Notes: a model not told the origin generated them from the letters alone. DNA of 64,000 bases from Neisseria brasiliensis (GCF_009671065.1 NZ_CP046027.1:682001-746000); one strand, 5' to 3'; shown: positions 25,518 to 34,119, counted from the first letter of the stretch. Numbers and translations are program-made.

Positions 25518-25583
25518 TTCATTGACAGCCGCCGAGCATATCACTATGCTTACTGTTACGACCTTTCTTACGAATGATTCCCC

Positions 25584-25910
25584 ATGAACCAAGCCCTTGA
25601 CCAACTGGAAATCAACGTTTACCAGCTCACCCAAAAGTTTGAAACGCTGATTGGCGAAAACCGCCGTTTACACGAAGAAATCAACCGCCTCAAACTCGAG
25701 CAAGAGCAACAAAAGCGCGAGCACGAAACCGCCGTTGACGAATTGAGCGAAGCCTTGCTGGTGCAAGTAGGCAAATTGAAAGAAGATTTGCAGACCAAAA
25801 TCGACAGCCTCACCGCCGAAAAAGACCAATACCGCAGCGCCTTAGAACAAAGTGCCGAAGAAGTGAGCCGTCTGCTCGCCCGCCTACCGCAAGAAGAATC
25901 TTCACATTAA
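25584..25910 (+). CDS. Small coiled-coil protein, ZapB-like
   Basis: The 108-residue protein is almost entirely predicted coiled coil (LEINVYQLTQKFETLIGENR onward, heptads to about residue 98) with no other domain. It lies 9 bases before zapA and is surely co-transcribed. Position and fold suggest a ZapB-type partner that stabilises the Z-ring, or the TIGR02449-like protein commonly found before zapA in Betaproteobacteria. The sequence is too repetitive to prove the function. Confidence 0.72.
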   Translation: MNQALDQLEINVYQLTQKFETLIGENRRLHEEINRLKLEQEQQKREHETAVDELSEALLVQVGKLKEDLQTKIDSLTAEKDQYRSALEQSAEEVSRLLARLPQEESSH

Positions 25911-25919
25911 GGACAACAC

Positions 25920-26222
25920 ATGAGCATCGAACAAGTCAATCTCGACATCATGAATGTCAACCTGACCATCAACACACCAAGCGAAGAAAAAGACACCCTG
26001 ATTCAAGCCGTTGAAATGCTGAATAAAAAAAGCGAAGCCATTAAAGAAAATGGCCGCATCGTCGGCACCGACAAAATCGTGGTCATGGCCGCTTTAAATG
26101 TTGTACACGATTTATTAAAAGTCAGCCTCAAAGATGATTTGGCAATCGGCGAATTTCAGCGTAAAATAACAGACATGAACAACGCTTGCCAAAAAGCATT
26201 GTCCCGCTTAGAGCAAAATTGA
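25920..26222 (+). CDS. zapA: Cell division protein ZapA
   Basis: The 100-residue protein binds FtsZ and cross-links its filaments. The fold is as in other ZapA: a short N-terminal beta region (LDIMNVNLTINTPSEEKDTL), then helices with TDKIVVMAALNVVHDLL at about residues 49-65, and a C-terminal coiled coil. AAGGA precedes the ATG, 9 bases after the coiled-coil gene. It is followed at once by 6S RNA, the same order as zapA-ssrS in enterobacteria. Confidence 0.9.
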   Translation: MSIEQVNLDIMNVNLTINTPSEEKDTLIQAVEMLNKKSEAIKENGRIVGTDKIVVMAALNVVHDLLKVSLKDDLAIGEFQRKITDMNNACQKALSRLEQN

Positions 26223-26225
26223 TTT

Positions 26226-26406
26226 TCTTTTCCCTGCAGTGTACGCGAAGGCATATATTCCTTTGAACCAATAAGTTCGCTTCAGGTTGCCGGGAGCAGT
26301 AGTGGGTGCGATCGTCTTTTATAGATGAACCCGAAACTACCCGAGGTGACCGCCTTGTCAGACAAGGTTCAAGCGGATTCAGCCGAAACGGCATGTGCGG
26401 GGATTC
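26226..26406 (+). ncRNA. ssrS: 6S RNA
   Basis: An RNA of about 180 bases that binds housekeeping RNA polymerase in stationary phase. Position directly after zapA is diagnostic. The 3' end CAGCC(GAAAC)GGCATGTGCGGGGATTC closely follows the E. coli 6S end (CAGCC...GGCAT...GGAGATTC), and the 5' TTCCCTGCAGTGTACGC pairs with it to close the long hairpin. A central bulge is framed by GGGAGCAGTAGTGGG and CCCGAAACTACCC. Exact ends are approximate; it is probably processed from the zapA transcript. A terminator follows at 26414. Confidence 0.88.
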
Positions 26407-26413
26407 CCTATAT

Positions 26414-26442
26414 AAAGCCATACCCTCGCGGTATGGCTTTTT
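26414..26442 (+). terminator. Rho-independent terminator of 6S RNA
   Basis: AAAGCCATACC and GGTATGGCTTT form an 11-bp stem around a CTCGC-type loop, followed by T residues. Confidence 0.9.
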
Positions 26443-26541
26443 CAGTCTCTCATTCAATCGCGTAAAAACAACAAATTCCCATCGAAAAAACTTTTATTGC
26501 CGTTTTATTAAAACAATTACTTTCAGATGGCCTCAATACGA

Positions 26542-26570
26542 TTGACAAAAGCCAGTAGCGTCTTTAAAAT
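26542..26570 (+). promoter_or_regulatory. Strong sigma-70 promoter of rplM-rpsI
   Basis: TTGACA (26542-26547), a 17-base spacer and TAAAAT (26565-26570). The transcript would have a leader of about 27 bases, so a long structured L13 leader is not expected. Confidence 0.82.
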
Positions 26571-26603
26571 CCATAACTTTCTATATCTATCTGGATTTCC
26601 ACT

Positions 26604-27035
26604 ATGAAAACCTTTTCAGCGAAACCGCATGAGGTGAAGCGCGAATGGTTCGTCATCGACGCTCAAGACAAAGTTTTGGGTCGCGTTGCTGCCGAAGTCG
26701 CACACCGTCTGCGTGGCAAACACAAACCTGAATACACCCCTCACGTCGACACTGGTGACTACATCATCGTCATCAATGCAGACAAATTGCGCGTGACCGG
26801 TGCTAAATTCGAAGACAAAAAATACTACCGTCACTCAGGCTTCCCTGGCGGTATCTATGAGCGTTCATTCCGTCAAATGCAAGAGCAATTCCCAGGCCGC
26901 GCTTTGGAACAAGCCGTAAAAGGCATGTTGCCAAAAGGTCCTTTGGGTTACGCCATGATCAAAAAACTGAAAGTGTATGCCGGCGAAGAGCACGGCCATG
27001 CTGCACAACAACCTAAAGTTTTAGAATTGAAATAA
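26604..27035 (+). CDS. rplM: 50S ribosomal protein L13
   Basis: The 143-residue ribosomal protein binds 23S rRNA early in 50S assembly. Family landmarks are WFVIDAQDKVLGRVAAEVAH at about residues 13-32, the KYYRHSGFPGG block near 74 and MLPKGPLGYAMIKKLKVYAG near 112. The length is standard. It is followed after 9 bases by rpsI, the usual pair, and driven by the strong promoter just upstream. Confidence 0.98.
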   Translation: MKTFSAKPHEVKREWFVIDAQDKVLGRVAAEVAHRLRGKHKPEYTPHVDTGDYIIVINADKLRVTGAKFEDKKYYRHSGFPGGIYERSFRQMQEQFPGRALEQAVKGMLPKGPLGYAMIKKLKVYAGEEHGHAAQQPKVLELK

Positions 27036-27044
27036 GGACACGAC

Positions 27045-27437
27045 ATGAACGGTAAATACTACTACGGCACAGGCCGCCGCAAAAGTTCAGTGGCTCGTGT
27101 ATTTCTGACCAAAGGTAACGGTCAAATCACCGTTAACGGTCGCCCTGTTGACGAATTTTTCGCCCGCGAAACCAGCCGCATGGTTGTTCGCCAGCCATTG
27201 GTTCTGACTGAAAACGCAGAATCATTCGACATTAAAGTTAATGTTATCGGCGGCGGCGAAACCGGCCAATCTGGCGCTATCCGTCACGGCATCACCCGCG
27301 CCCTGATCGACTTCGATGCTGCTTTGAAACCTGCTCTGTCTGCTGCCGGCTTCGTAACCCGCGATGCCCGTGAAGTGGAACGTAAAAAACCAGGTTTGCG
27401 CAAAGCACGTCGCGCAAAACAATTCTCAAAACGTTAA
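27045..27437 (+). CDS. rpsI: 30S ribosomal protein S9
   Basis: The 130-residue protein contacts P-site tRNA with its basic tail. It begins YYGTGRRKSSVARVFL and ends in the typical KKPGLRKARRAKQFSKR, whose terminal arginine region reaches the decoding centre. AAGGA precedes the start. It closes the rplM-rpsI operon and is followed by a GC-rich terminator. Confidence 0.98.
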   Translation: MNGKYYYGTGRRKSSVARVFLTKGNGQITVNGRPVDEFFARETSRMVVRQPLVLTENAESFDIKVNVIGGGETGQSGAIRHGITRALIDFDAALKPALSAAGFVTRDAREVERKKPGLRKARRAKQFSKR

Positions 27438-27457
27438 TTCGTTTTCAGATATTATCC

Positions 27458-27489
27458 AAAAAAGCCCGCAATTATTGCCGGGCTTTTTT
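27458..27489 (+). terminator. Terminator of rplM-rpsI
   Basis: AAAAAAGCCCG(CA) and CGGGCTTTTTTA form the stem around AATTATTGC; it is a classical bidirectional Rho-independent signal. Confidence 0.9.
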
Positions 27490-27706
27490 ATTACCTTTGC
27501 CACCCGTTACCGAATTTTTCAGACGGCCTACCCACCCATTAACGCCCCTTTCATCTAAAGTTCGATGATCCAATCTTGCAAAATATCTTAATTTTTGAAA
27601 AGATATGCAATAAAAAAAGACTTCAACCCGCCGTCTCGGTATGATAAAACCATCCGCACTACATCAAAACAGGCGGCAAGAATATATTAATGATGAAAGG
27701 AATATT

Positions 27707-27952
27707 ATGGGCTGGTTAGGCACAATTTTAGTAGGTTTTATCGTTGGCGTATTGGCTAAATTTTTACATCCGGGTAACGATAAATTAGGTTTCATCATGA
27801 CCACGCTTTTGGGTATTGCCGGCGCGGCATTGGCCGGCGTGGTTGGTGAAGCGTTAGGTTGGTACCAAGTCGGCGAAGGCGCAGGCTGGATTGCTTCCAC
27901 CATCTTCGCAATCATCATTTTGGCTGTGTACACGCGCATTGTGAAAAAATAA
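27707..27952 (+). CDS. GlsB/YeaQ/YmgE family small membrane protein
   Basis: The 81-residue protein has three hydrophobic segments: GWLGTILVGFIVGVLAKFLH, then MTTLLGIAGAALAGVVGEAL, then a C-terminal WIASTIFAIIILAVYTRIV. It matches the transglycosylase-associated/GlsB family of stress-linked inner-membrane proteins whose activity is unproven. AAAGGA stands 6 bases before the ATG at 27707; the longer frame to 27641 is not preferred. Confidence 0.88.
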   Translation: MGWLGTILVGFIVGVLAKFLHPGNDKLGFIMTTLLGIAGAALAGVVGEALGWYQVGEGAGWIASTIFAIIILAVYTRIVKK

Positions 27953-28023
27953 TGATTCACTAGATGCCAAAAACAAAAGCAGGCCGCGCATGGCCTGTTT
28001 TTCTTGCGATGAAACTTCTTACT

Positions 28024-28533
28024 ATGTCACGCACACTACTCTCTTATCTCAAATCTTTTCTACAAGCCGCGCTGATTTTTGCGCTGATTTCTATTGCTAT
28101 TGACTGGTGGCGCAAACCCAACCAGCCTATTGCTTTTGCTGAACAGAATCTAATTACCCTTAATCAAAACCACACTTCACTAAATCAACTTAGCCAAGAC
28201 CGTGTCGCAATTGTGTATTTCTGGGGAACATGGTGCGGGATCTGCAAATATACCTCTCCGACGGTTGAGAAACTTCACCAAAACCATATTCCTGTGATTA
28301 GCATTGCCTTGAAATCAGGTGACGATACAGCATTACAACAATACCTCAACCAAAATCAATTATCTTTCCCAACCGTCAACGATTCAGACGGCCTGATTGC
28401 CCAACAATGGGACATCAATGTCACACCCACCATTGTTTTCGTGAAAAAAGGCCAAATGCTCCACGCCACTACCGGCATCAGCAGCTATTGGGGCTTGCGC
28501 CTGCGTATGCTGATCAGTAATCTAATGTATTGA
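28024..28533 (+). CDS. Membrane-anchored thioredoxin-like protein (ScsD/TlpA type)
   Basis: The 169-residue protein has an N-terminal membrane anchor (about residues 9-26, FLQAALIFALISIAID) followed by a periplasmic thioredoxin fold. The active site is FWGTWCGICKYT (CGIC near residue 73) and the cis-proline region is DINVTPTIVFV near 141. Such proteins reduce or oxidise periplasmic disulfides, for example during suppression of copper sensitivity. An ATG at 28009, or even the frame from 27964, is possible, but MSRTLLSYLKSF matches how relatives begin. An in-gene DUS at about 28384 encodes DSDGL. No partner DsbD-like gene is nearby. Confidence 0.82.
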   Translation: MSRTLLSYLKSFLQAALIFALISIAIDWWRKPNQPIAFAEQNLITLNQNHTSLNQLSQDRVAIVYFWGTWCGICKYTSPTVEKLHQNHIPVISIALKSGDDTALQQYLNQNQLSFPTVNDSDGLIAQQWDINVTPTIVFVKKGQMLHATTGISSYWGLRLRMLISNLMY

Positions 28534-28891
28534 TATTTGTATCTAAGAAATCCGATTATTTTAAACATAAAATCGGCTTGTCAAAATTAAACGGTATTAT
28601 TGTGTAAATCATCGTTATTTTTAAAATAAACAAACTATCTTAACATTAATACTTAATGATTCTATTGAGATTATTTCTAAAATATACTAATATAGGCTTA
28701 GAGGATAGCTCAAAAATCTTATCATTATTATCATCAAAACAAATTAATACCGTATTCAATCAAAGCTCAAGCAGCATGCCATTTGTTTCAATCTGAATTT
28801 GTACAACGGCATCCCATAACCTTAGGCGTAAGCCCTTATTACCCTGCCACGCTTCCATGATTTGAACCATAGTTACAACGGAGAACTTCTC
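28534..28891 (+). promoter_or_regulatory. AT-rich region upstream of farR with a perfect palindrome
   Basis: No gene is seen in these 358 bases. CATTAA-TAC-TTAATG at 28644-28658 is a perfect interrupted palindrome of a type bound by MarR-family dimers, so it is a candidate autoregulatory site for FarR. The rest is very AT-rich with several possible -10 boxes. A GGAGAA site stands before the farR start. Confidence 0.35.
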
Positions 28892-29329
28892 ATGCCTAAC
28901 CAATCTAAACACGCATCGATTAATATTGCCCTGATTCAAGCGCGAGAAGCCTTGATGACGCAATTTCGCCCAATTTTGAACCAAGCCAACGTGACCGACC
29001 AACAGTGGCGTATTATCCGCCTACTGGCCGAAAACGGCACCTTAGATTTCCAAGATTTAGCCAACAAAGCCTGCATCTTGCGTCCTAGCCTGACCGGCAT
29101 TCTGACCCGTTTGGAAAAAGCCGGCTTAGCCGTACGCCTGAAACCTTCCAACGACCAGCGCCGCGTGTATCTGAAGCTGACCCAAGAAGGCGAAAAGCTT
29201 TATCAGACCATTGGTGCGCAAGTGGACGACCGCTACGATGCCATTGAGGCCATTTACACCAAAGAAAAATTAGACGCACTACAAAAATTGCTGGCCGAGC
29301 TCTCTGAAATCGAGCAGGCTTTAAAATAA
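28892..29329 (+). CDS. farR: MarR family regulator FarR/NadR
   Basis: The 145-residue winged-helix repressor is very close to gonococcal FarR and meningococcal NadR as I recall them (QSKHASINI, LIQAREALMTQFRPILNQAN, TDQQWRIIRLLAENGTLDFQ). It controls the fatty-acid efflux pump farAB and, in meningococcus, the adhesin nadA, and responds to 4-hydroxyphenylacetate-type ligands. The winged helix spans about residues 43-105 (LANKACILRPSLTGILTRLE). The start at 28892 has GGAGAA 7 bases upstream. It precedes hpaC by 14 bases, the same pair as NMB1843-NMB1842. Neither farAB nor nadA is in this window. Confidence 0.92.
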   Translation: MPNQSKHASINIALIQAREALMTQFRPILNQANVTDQQWRIIRLLAENGTLDFQDLANKACILRPSLTGILTRLEKAGLAVRLKPSNDQRRVYLKLTQEGEKLYQTIGAQVDDRYDAIEAIYTKEKLDALQKLLAELSEIEQALK

Positions 29330-29343
29330 AAAGTTATCACAGA

Positions 29344-29844
29344 ATGACTGATTCCACACACACACTTAAGCAACCGTTTCGTGATGCCATGGCTTCTGCA
29401 GCAGCAGGTGTACATGTCATTACGACAGACGGTGCTGCTGGGCGTTACGGCATTACCATGACCGCCGTAACATCTGTAACCGACGAGCCGCCTACCATTA
29501 TGCTGTGCATCAACCGTGAAGCGGCGATTATCCCGATTTTGCTGCAAAACCGTGATTTATGTATCAACACGCTTTCAGACAGCCAGCAAGACATTGCCGA
29601 GCATTTTGCCGGCATGACCAATCTCTCACCGGAAGAGCGCTTTGAATACCATATTTGGCATCGCGGCCAAACCGGTCAACTCGAAGTAGAAGGCGCGTTG
29701 GCTCATCTGCATGGCCAAGTTATCGAGCAGCATGAAATCGGCACGCACTATATTTTTTATGTCCGTCTCAATGAAATCAAAGTGGCCGACACCATCTCGC
29801 CTGCTTTATTGTATTTCCGCAGACAATTTAAATCATTGGCATAG
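29344..29844 (+). CDS. hpaC: Flavin reductase, HpaC-like (4-hydroxyphenylacetate monooxygenase reductase)
   Basis: The 166-residue protein reduces free flavin with NADH. The family block FRDAMASAAAGVHVITTDGA is at residues 12-31 and GRYGITMTAVTSVTDEPPTI at 33-52, with CINREAAI near 57. In meningococcus the equivalent gene follows nadR, whose ligand is related to 4-hydroxyphenylacetate; the oxygenase HpaB is not visible here. It is co-transcribed with farR. Flavin reductase activity is secure by family; the partner oxygenase is unknown. Confidence 0.85.
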   Translation: MTDSTHTLKQPFRDAMASAAAGVHVITTDGAAGRYGITMTAVTSVTDEPPTIMLCINREAAIIPILLQNRDLCINTLSDSQQDIAEHFAGMTNLSPEERFEYHIWHRGQTGQLEVEGALAHLHGQVIEQHEIGTHYIFYVRLNEIKVADTISPALLYFRRQFKSLA

Positions 29845-29845
29845 C

Positions 29846-29884
29846 AAAAGGCCGTCTGAACAACAAAGTTTCAGACGGCCTTTT
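29846..29884. terminator. Inverted DUS pair between convergent genes
   Basis: AAAAGGCCGTCTGAA and TTCAGACGGCCTTTT lie between hpaC and the convergent lipoprotein gene. Confidence 0.87.
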
Positions 29885-29895
29885 CTTATCCATAC

Positions 29896-30375
29896 TTAAT
29901 TGCGGCGTGCATCCAATAAATAAGGCGTCTCACCCGAATCCGCTTGACCTGTGGCTTTTTCAGTACGCAAACGCTTACCCACCAACACTACGCGGCCTTG
30001 TTCATTCAACAATTCCAAATGACGCGAATTGAAGCGGTAGCTACGCACATTTTGCAATTCACTTGGCAAATAGCGTTCGGCCACATTTTCAGTGCATTGA
30101 TTATCCGCTTGAATTTGATTAAACGTCAGCGCATGGTTACCACCCACATTGTAGCGGCCGGATACCTTCATACATTCCGACACCGCGCTAAAGCCATCAT
30201 CACTATTGTTAATGGTAAAAATCGCATTAGGATCATTCGGTGAATAGCCGCCGACATCGCTTAAGCGCCAAGCACCATAAATATTCGGTGCTTTATCCAA
30301 AGGATTCGCTACCGGAATTACCACTGGGAAACAGGCTGACAACAACAAAGGTAAGAGGAGTGCAGTTTTCTTCAT
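29896..30375 (-). CDS. Putative lipoprotein with a META/HslJ-like domain
   Basis: The 159-residue protein starts with a lipoprotein signal (MKKTALLLPLLLSAC, lipid cysteine at 15). The body has the pattern of a META/HslJ beta domain: IYGAWRLSDVGGY near residue 32, FSAVSECMKVSGRYNVGGNH near 61 and a late LVGKRLR strand. Such domains occur in stress-induced outer-membrane proteins of unknown activity. The start at 30375 is chosen because the lipoprotein signal begins there. Domain assignment is moderate. Confidence 0.72.
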   Translation of the reverse strand: MKKTALLLPLLLSACFPVVIPVANPLDKAPNIYGAWRLSDVGGYSPNDPNAIFTINNSDDGFSAVSECMKVSGRYNVGGNHALTFNQIQADNQCTENVAERYLPSELQNVRSYRFNSRHLELLNEQGRVVLVGKRLRTEKATGQADSGETPYLLDARRN

Positions 30376-30593
30376 CTTTATTTTTTCTGAATGGTTTAAA
30401 ATCACGCAGACCCCATAATCATTATTTCTTTTTTTATGCCGATACTATAATAGATGATAAAAAGGTCATCTGAAATTTATGCTTATCGGAAGTTAAACTC
30501 GATAAACTGCATGAATCATTCATACCCCAACTTGTCGAAGTATGCTATCGGCTATACAATTTCAAATATTTCATAATTTTTTTGGACACACAC

Positions 30594-31292
30594 ATGAAAG
30601 CAATGATTCTGGCTGCCGGCCGTGGCGAGCGCATGCGCCCCCTGACCGATACCTGCCCCAAACCGCTGTTAAAAGTTGGTAAAGAGCCACTGATCGGCTG
30701 GCATTTACGCCGCCTGAAACAAGCCGGAATCACAGAAATTGTCATCAACTACGCATGGCTGGGCGAACAAATCGAACAAACTTTGGGCAACGGTGCACAA
30801 TACGGCGTCAATATTGCCTATTCACCCGAGCTATCCGGCGGCCTGGAAACTGCCGGTGGCATCGCCACCGCTTTGCCTTTATTGGGCAATGATCCCTTTT
30901 TGGTCATCAATGGCGACGTTTTAACCGACATTGATTTTCAAGCAGCTGCTTCTGTGGCGCACACCTTAACGCAAAAACAGCAACTAGCGCATTTATGGCT
31001 GGTTAACAATCCGGCACACAACCTAAAAGGCGATTTTGGCCTGCTTTCAGACGGCCTGATTGCCTCCGATCCACATAACGGCCAAGGATTAACATTTAGC
31101 GGCATGGGTGTTTATCACCCTGACTTATTTCAGCACACCCCTGCCCATCAAGCCGCCAAATTAGCGCCACTTTTACGAGCAGCAATGGATCAACAACAAA
31201 TCAGCGGCCAAAAGCATAATGGGCTTTGGCTGGATGTCGGCACCATCGAACGATTAGAAGAAGCCAACCACCTGGCTGAAAACTGGGCGTAA
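30594..31292 (+). CDS. murU: N-acetylmuramate 1-phosphate uridylyltransferase, MurU-like
   Basis: The 232-residue nucleotidyltransferase has the signature MKAMILAAGRGERMRPLTD, the PKPLLKVGKEPLIGWHL substrate loop near residue 22 and NGDVLTD near 105. In the family, MurU makes UDP-MurNAc from recycled MurNAc 1-phosphate and so bypasses fosfomycin. RmlA- or HddC-like sugar nucleotidyltransferases share the fold, but the length and absence of a C-terminal extension favour MurU. In Pseudomonas amgK sits next to it; no kinase is present here. It stands upstream of the dcw cluster end, convergent with ftsZ. A DUS inside (about 31047) encodes LSDGL. Confidence 0.78.
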   Translation: MKAMILAAGRGERMRPLTDTCPKPLLKVGKEPLIGWHLRRLKQAGITEIVINYAWLGEQIEQTLGNGAQYGVNIAYSPELSGGLETAGGIATALPLLGNDPFLVINGDVLTDIDFQAAASVAHTLTQKQQLAHLWLVNNPAHNLKGDFGLLSDGLIASDPHNGQGLTFSGMGVYHPDLFQHTPAHQAAKLAPLLRAAMDQQQISGQKHNGLWLDVGTIERLEEANHLAENWA

Positions 31293-31386
31293 ATCCCGTT
31301 TTATCTGATGGTTCAGCAAACGACAACATACGAAGGCCATCTGAAACATAACATTCAGACGGCCTTTCATTTCAATTATCTAAAAC

Positions 31387-31416
31387 AAAAAAGCCTGCTA
31401 TTTCAGCAGGCTTTTT
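31387..31416 (-). terminator. Terminator of the dcw cluster after ftsZ
   Basis: AAAAAGCCTGCT and AGCAGGCTTTTT form the stem around ATTTC, with a T-run on both strands. A DUS pair at about 31332-31367 faces murU. Confidence 0.88.
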
Positions 31417-31430
31417 AAAGGTTCATCTAA

Positions 31431-32639
31431 TCAATTATCAGAAGAATTTTGACGACGCAAAATAGCCGGAATTTCAAAATCATCCAAAACCGATTGATTA
31501 CCGAAGTCAGCAGCAGTCAGGTTCATACCGCGTGTGCCACGGCCTGAACGTACCAAACCATCGATGTTGTGCGATTGCTGTGCTTGTTGTGGTGCATACT
31601 CTTCGCGACCACCCAAGCTTTGCTGTACGCGTGAAGAAGTGCGTACTGGTGCGACTTGTTGATGGCCGTGTTCTTGCAAACCGGTGGCAATAATGGTCAC
31701 TCGAATCGCATCTTCGCTCATGTTTTCATCTTCAGCGGTACCAAACTTACATTCGGCATCAGGGTGAGCATTGCTGTTCACCACTTTCATAATTTCGCCG
31801 TATTCAGACATTTTCAGGCAACCTGGTGCAGTGGTCACATTCACCAATACACCGCGTGCGCCATCCAAGGTTACGCCATCCAGCAATGGGCTGGAAATCG
31901 CTTGTTCGGTCGCCAAACGTGCACGATCAATACCTTGAGCAAAGCCCGAGCCCATCATGGCCATACCTTTAATGCCCATCACGTTTTTCACGTCGGCAAA
32001 GTCAACGTTGATGAAACCAGGGTTGGTCACCACTTCAGAAATACCGGCAACGGCGTTACGCAATACATCGTCTGCCGCACGGAAGGCTTCACGCATGGTG
32101 GCATCTTCACCCAATACGGTGAACAATTTGTCATTCGGGATCACGATTAATGAATCCACTTGACCTTTCAATTGCTCCAAACCATTTTGAGCAATGTGGC
32201 CACGTTTATTGCCTTCAAAATTGCTCGGACGGGTTACCACGGCAACGGTCAGAATACCCATTTCTTTGGCGATTTCTGCCACTACAGGTGCCGCACCGGT
32301 ACCGGTACCACCACCCATACCGGTGGTAATGAACAACATATTGGCGCCACGAATGGCATCTTCGATGGCTTCACGCTCTTCTTGAGCAGCCGCACGTCCA
32401 ATTTCAGGATTGGCACCCGCACCCAAACCACGGGTCAGATTTGTGCCCAATTGAATACGTTTGGCCGCATTGTTTTTACCCAATGATTGGGCATCTGTAT
32501 TGGCACTGATGAATTCCACACCTTGAATGGTGTTTTCAATCATGTTGTTGATGGCATTGCAGCCACCGCCACCCAAACCAATCACTTTAATGACTGCAGG
32601 GCTTGCGGCTGATTCCGCTACGTCGTAAACAAATTCCAT
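31431..32639 (-). CDS. ftsZ: Cell division protein FtsZ
   Basis: The 402-residue tubulin homologue forms the Z-ring at mid-cell. The nucleotide-binding GGGGCNAINNM is near residue 23, and the tubulin signature GGGTGTGAAPV is near 110. The T7 loop is NVDFADVKNVM near 205, and the C-terminal binding peptide is DDFEIPAILRRQ near 388, which recruits FtsA and ZipA. The linker from about 320 to 385 is Gln-rich. It is the last gene of the cluster, preceded by a strong GGAGGAG ribosome site and its own TATAAT promoter. The 235-base gap before it suggests partly separate expression. Confidence 0.98.
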   Translation of the reverse strand: MEFVYDVAESAASPAVIKVIGLGGGGCNAINNMIENTIQGVEFISANTDAQSLGKNNAAKRIQLGTNLTRGLGAGANPEIGRAAAQEEREAIEDAIRGANMLFITTGMGGGTGTGAAPVVAEIAKEMGILTVAVVTRPSNFEGNKRGHIAQNGLEQLKGQVDSLIVIPNDKLFTVLGEDATMREAFRAADDVLRNAVAGISEVVTNPGFINVDFADVKNVMGIKGMAMMGSGFAQGIDRARLATEQAISSPLLDGVTLDGARGVLVNVTTAPGCLKMSEYGEIMKVVNSNAHPDAECKFGTAEDENMSEDAIRVTIIATGLQEHGHQQVAPVRTSSRVQQSLGGREEYAPQQAQQSHNIDGLVRSGRGTRGMNLTAADFGNQSVLDDFEIPAILRRQNSSDN

Positions 32640-32695
32640 TCAATACTCCTCCGCGCCCTGCTGTGAGGACGGTTAAAAATAAATTCTCACTGTAT

Positions 32696-32725
32696 ATTAT
32701 ATAAGAAGTATCCGATCACTTGCAA
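32696..32725 (-). promoter_or_regulatory. Candidate ftsZ promoter
   Basis: Reading the minus strand, TTGCAA (32720-32725), an 18-base spacer and TATAAT (32696-32701) lie 57 bases before the ftsZ start. The -10 box is consensus. Confidence 0.6.
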
Positions 32726-32874
32726 AATACTTCTGCCATGAACCATATCTGTTCGTTTTCCTCAGCGCTTTTTAAACAAAAAACATACAGTCTGCTTTCA
32801 GACAGCCTAAACAATGATACCAACCGAATAGGCCGTCTGAACATCTACCATAACAAATTAGCAACTTTAACGGA

Positions 32875-34119
32875 TTAAAAATTATCTTTTAAGAATTTTT
32901 GGAAGCGCGCCCACAAGCTGAGTTTTTCACCGCTATCACCGCCAACATGTACCGCGCCGGTTACCGGGCTACCGTCTTCTTCGCCGCGTGCTACTTGTAA
33001 TAAGCCGATGGCAGTCGCATAGCGCGGATTACGGATACGCTCTGATACGCCTCCCATTTCTTGCGGTACACCGATACGCGCCGGCAGATTGAAGATTTCT
33101 TCTGTTAACTCGACAATACCGGTCAACATAGATGCACCACCGGTCAACACGATACCGGAAGTCAACACTTCTTCAGGGAAGCCTGAGCGGCGCAACTCGT
33201 TTAAGGTCAATTCCAAAATTTCTTCCACACGCGGGCCAATCACACTAGCCAATACACGGCGTGAAATTTGGCGCGGCAAACGGTCGCCCACGCTTGGCAC
33301 TTCAACCATTTCGTCCAAGCCTTCCATGGTTGGAATGGCCACGCCGTAATGGATTTTGATGTATTCGGCGGCGCTGTGCGGCGTACGTAAAGCTTGCGCC
33401 AAATCTTTGGTAATCAAGTCGCCTGCTACCGGAATGACGGCGGTATGGCGAATGGCGCCGTTGGTATAAACCGCAATGTCAGTCGTGCCACCACCGATAT
33501 CGATCACACACACGCCCAAATCTTTTTCATCTTCAGTCAACACGGCTTGGCCGCTGGCCAAAGGTTGCAGCATGATTTGATCCATCTGCAAATCGCAACG
33601 CTGAATGCATTTTTGGATGTTTTGCAAAGCGGTATTGGCGCCGGTAATGATGTGCACGCGCGTATCCAAACGCACGCCGCTCATGCCGATTGGCTCTTTT
33701 ACGCCCGGCTGATTGTCGATGATGTATTCCTGCACCACAGTATGCAAAATATTGTGGTCAGGCGGGATATTGATGGCTTTGGCGGTTTCGATGGCGCGGT
33801 CAATGTCGGCCTGCGTCACTTCACCGTCTTTGATTTTCACCACACCTTGCGAATTCAGGCTGCGGATATGGTTACCGGCAATGCCCGTGGTGACATGGGA
33901 AATTTTGGTATCGGCCATTAATTCGGCTTCGTTTACCGCTTGTTTGATAGCTTGTGCAGTCGCATCGATGTTGGTCACCATACCGGCTTTCAAGCCGCGT
34001 GATGGTGCTTGACCCAAACCGACAATGTGGATTTCATTGTCTTCTTGCACTTCTCCGATGAGTGCAATCACTTTTGACGTGCCGATGTCCAATGCACTGA
34101 TGTATTTGCCTTGTTCCAT
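32875..34119 (-). CDS. ftsA: Cell division protein FtsA
   Basis: The 414-residue actin-fold protein tethers FtsZ to the membrane. Phosphate 1 motif ISALDIGTSKVIALIG is at residues 8-23, phosphate 2 CVIDIGGGTTDIAVY near 205, and the adenosine motif VLTGGASMLTGI near 335. The C-terminal SLWARFQKFLKDNF at 401-414 is the amphipathic membrane-targeting helix. It lies 46 bases after ftsQ in the cluster. Confidence 0.97.
   Translation of the reverse strand: MEQGKYISALDIGTSKVIALIGEVQEDNEIHIVGLGQAPSRGLKAGMVTNIDATAQAIKQAVNEAELMADTKISHVTTGIAGNHIRSLNSQGVVKIKDGEVTQADIDRAIETAKAINIPPDHNILHTVVQEYIIDNQPGVKEPIGMSGVRLDTRVHIITGANTALQNIQKCIQRCDLQMDQIMLQPLASGQAVLTEDEKDLGVCVIDIGGGTTDIAVYTNGAIRHTAVIPVAGDLITKDLAQALRTPHSAAEYIKIHYGVAIPTMEGLDEMVEVPSVGDRLPRQISRRVLASVIGPRVEEILELTLNELRRSGFPEEVLTSGIVLTGGASMLTGIVELTEEIFNLPARIGVPQEMGGVSERIRNPRYATAIGLLQVARGEEDGSPVTGAVHVGGDSGEKLSLWARFQKFLKDNF

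Noticed and set aside
26447..26603. L13 leader regulatory RNA before rplM
   Set aside because: The strong promoter at 26542-26570 leaves only about 27 bases of leader, with no stable structure.
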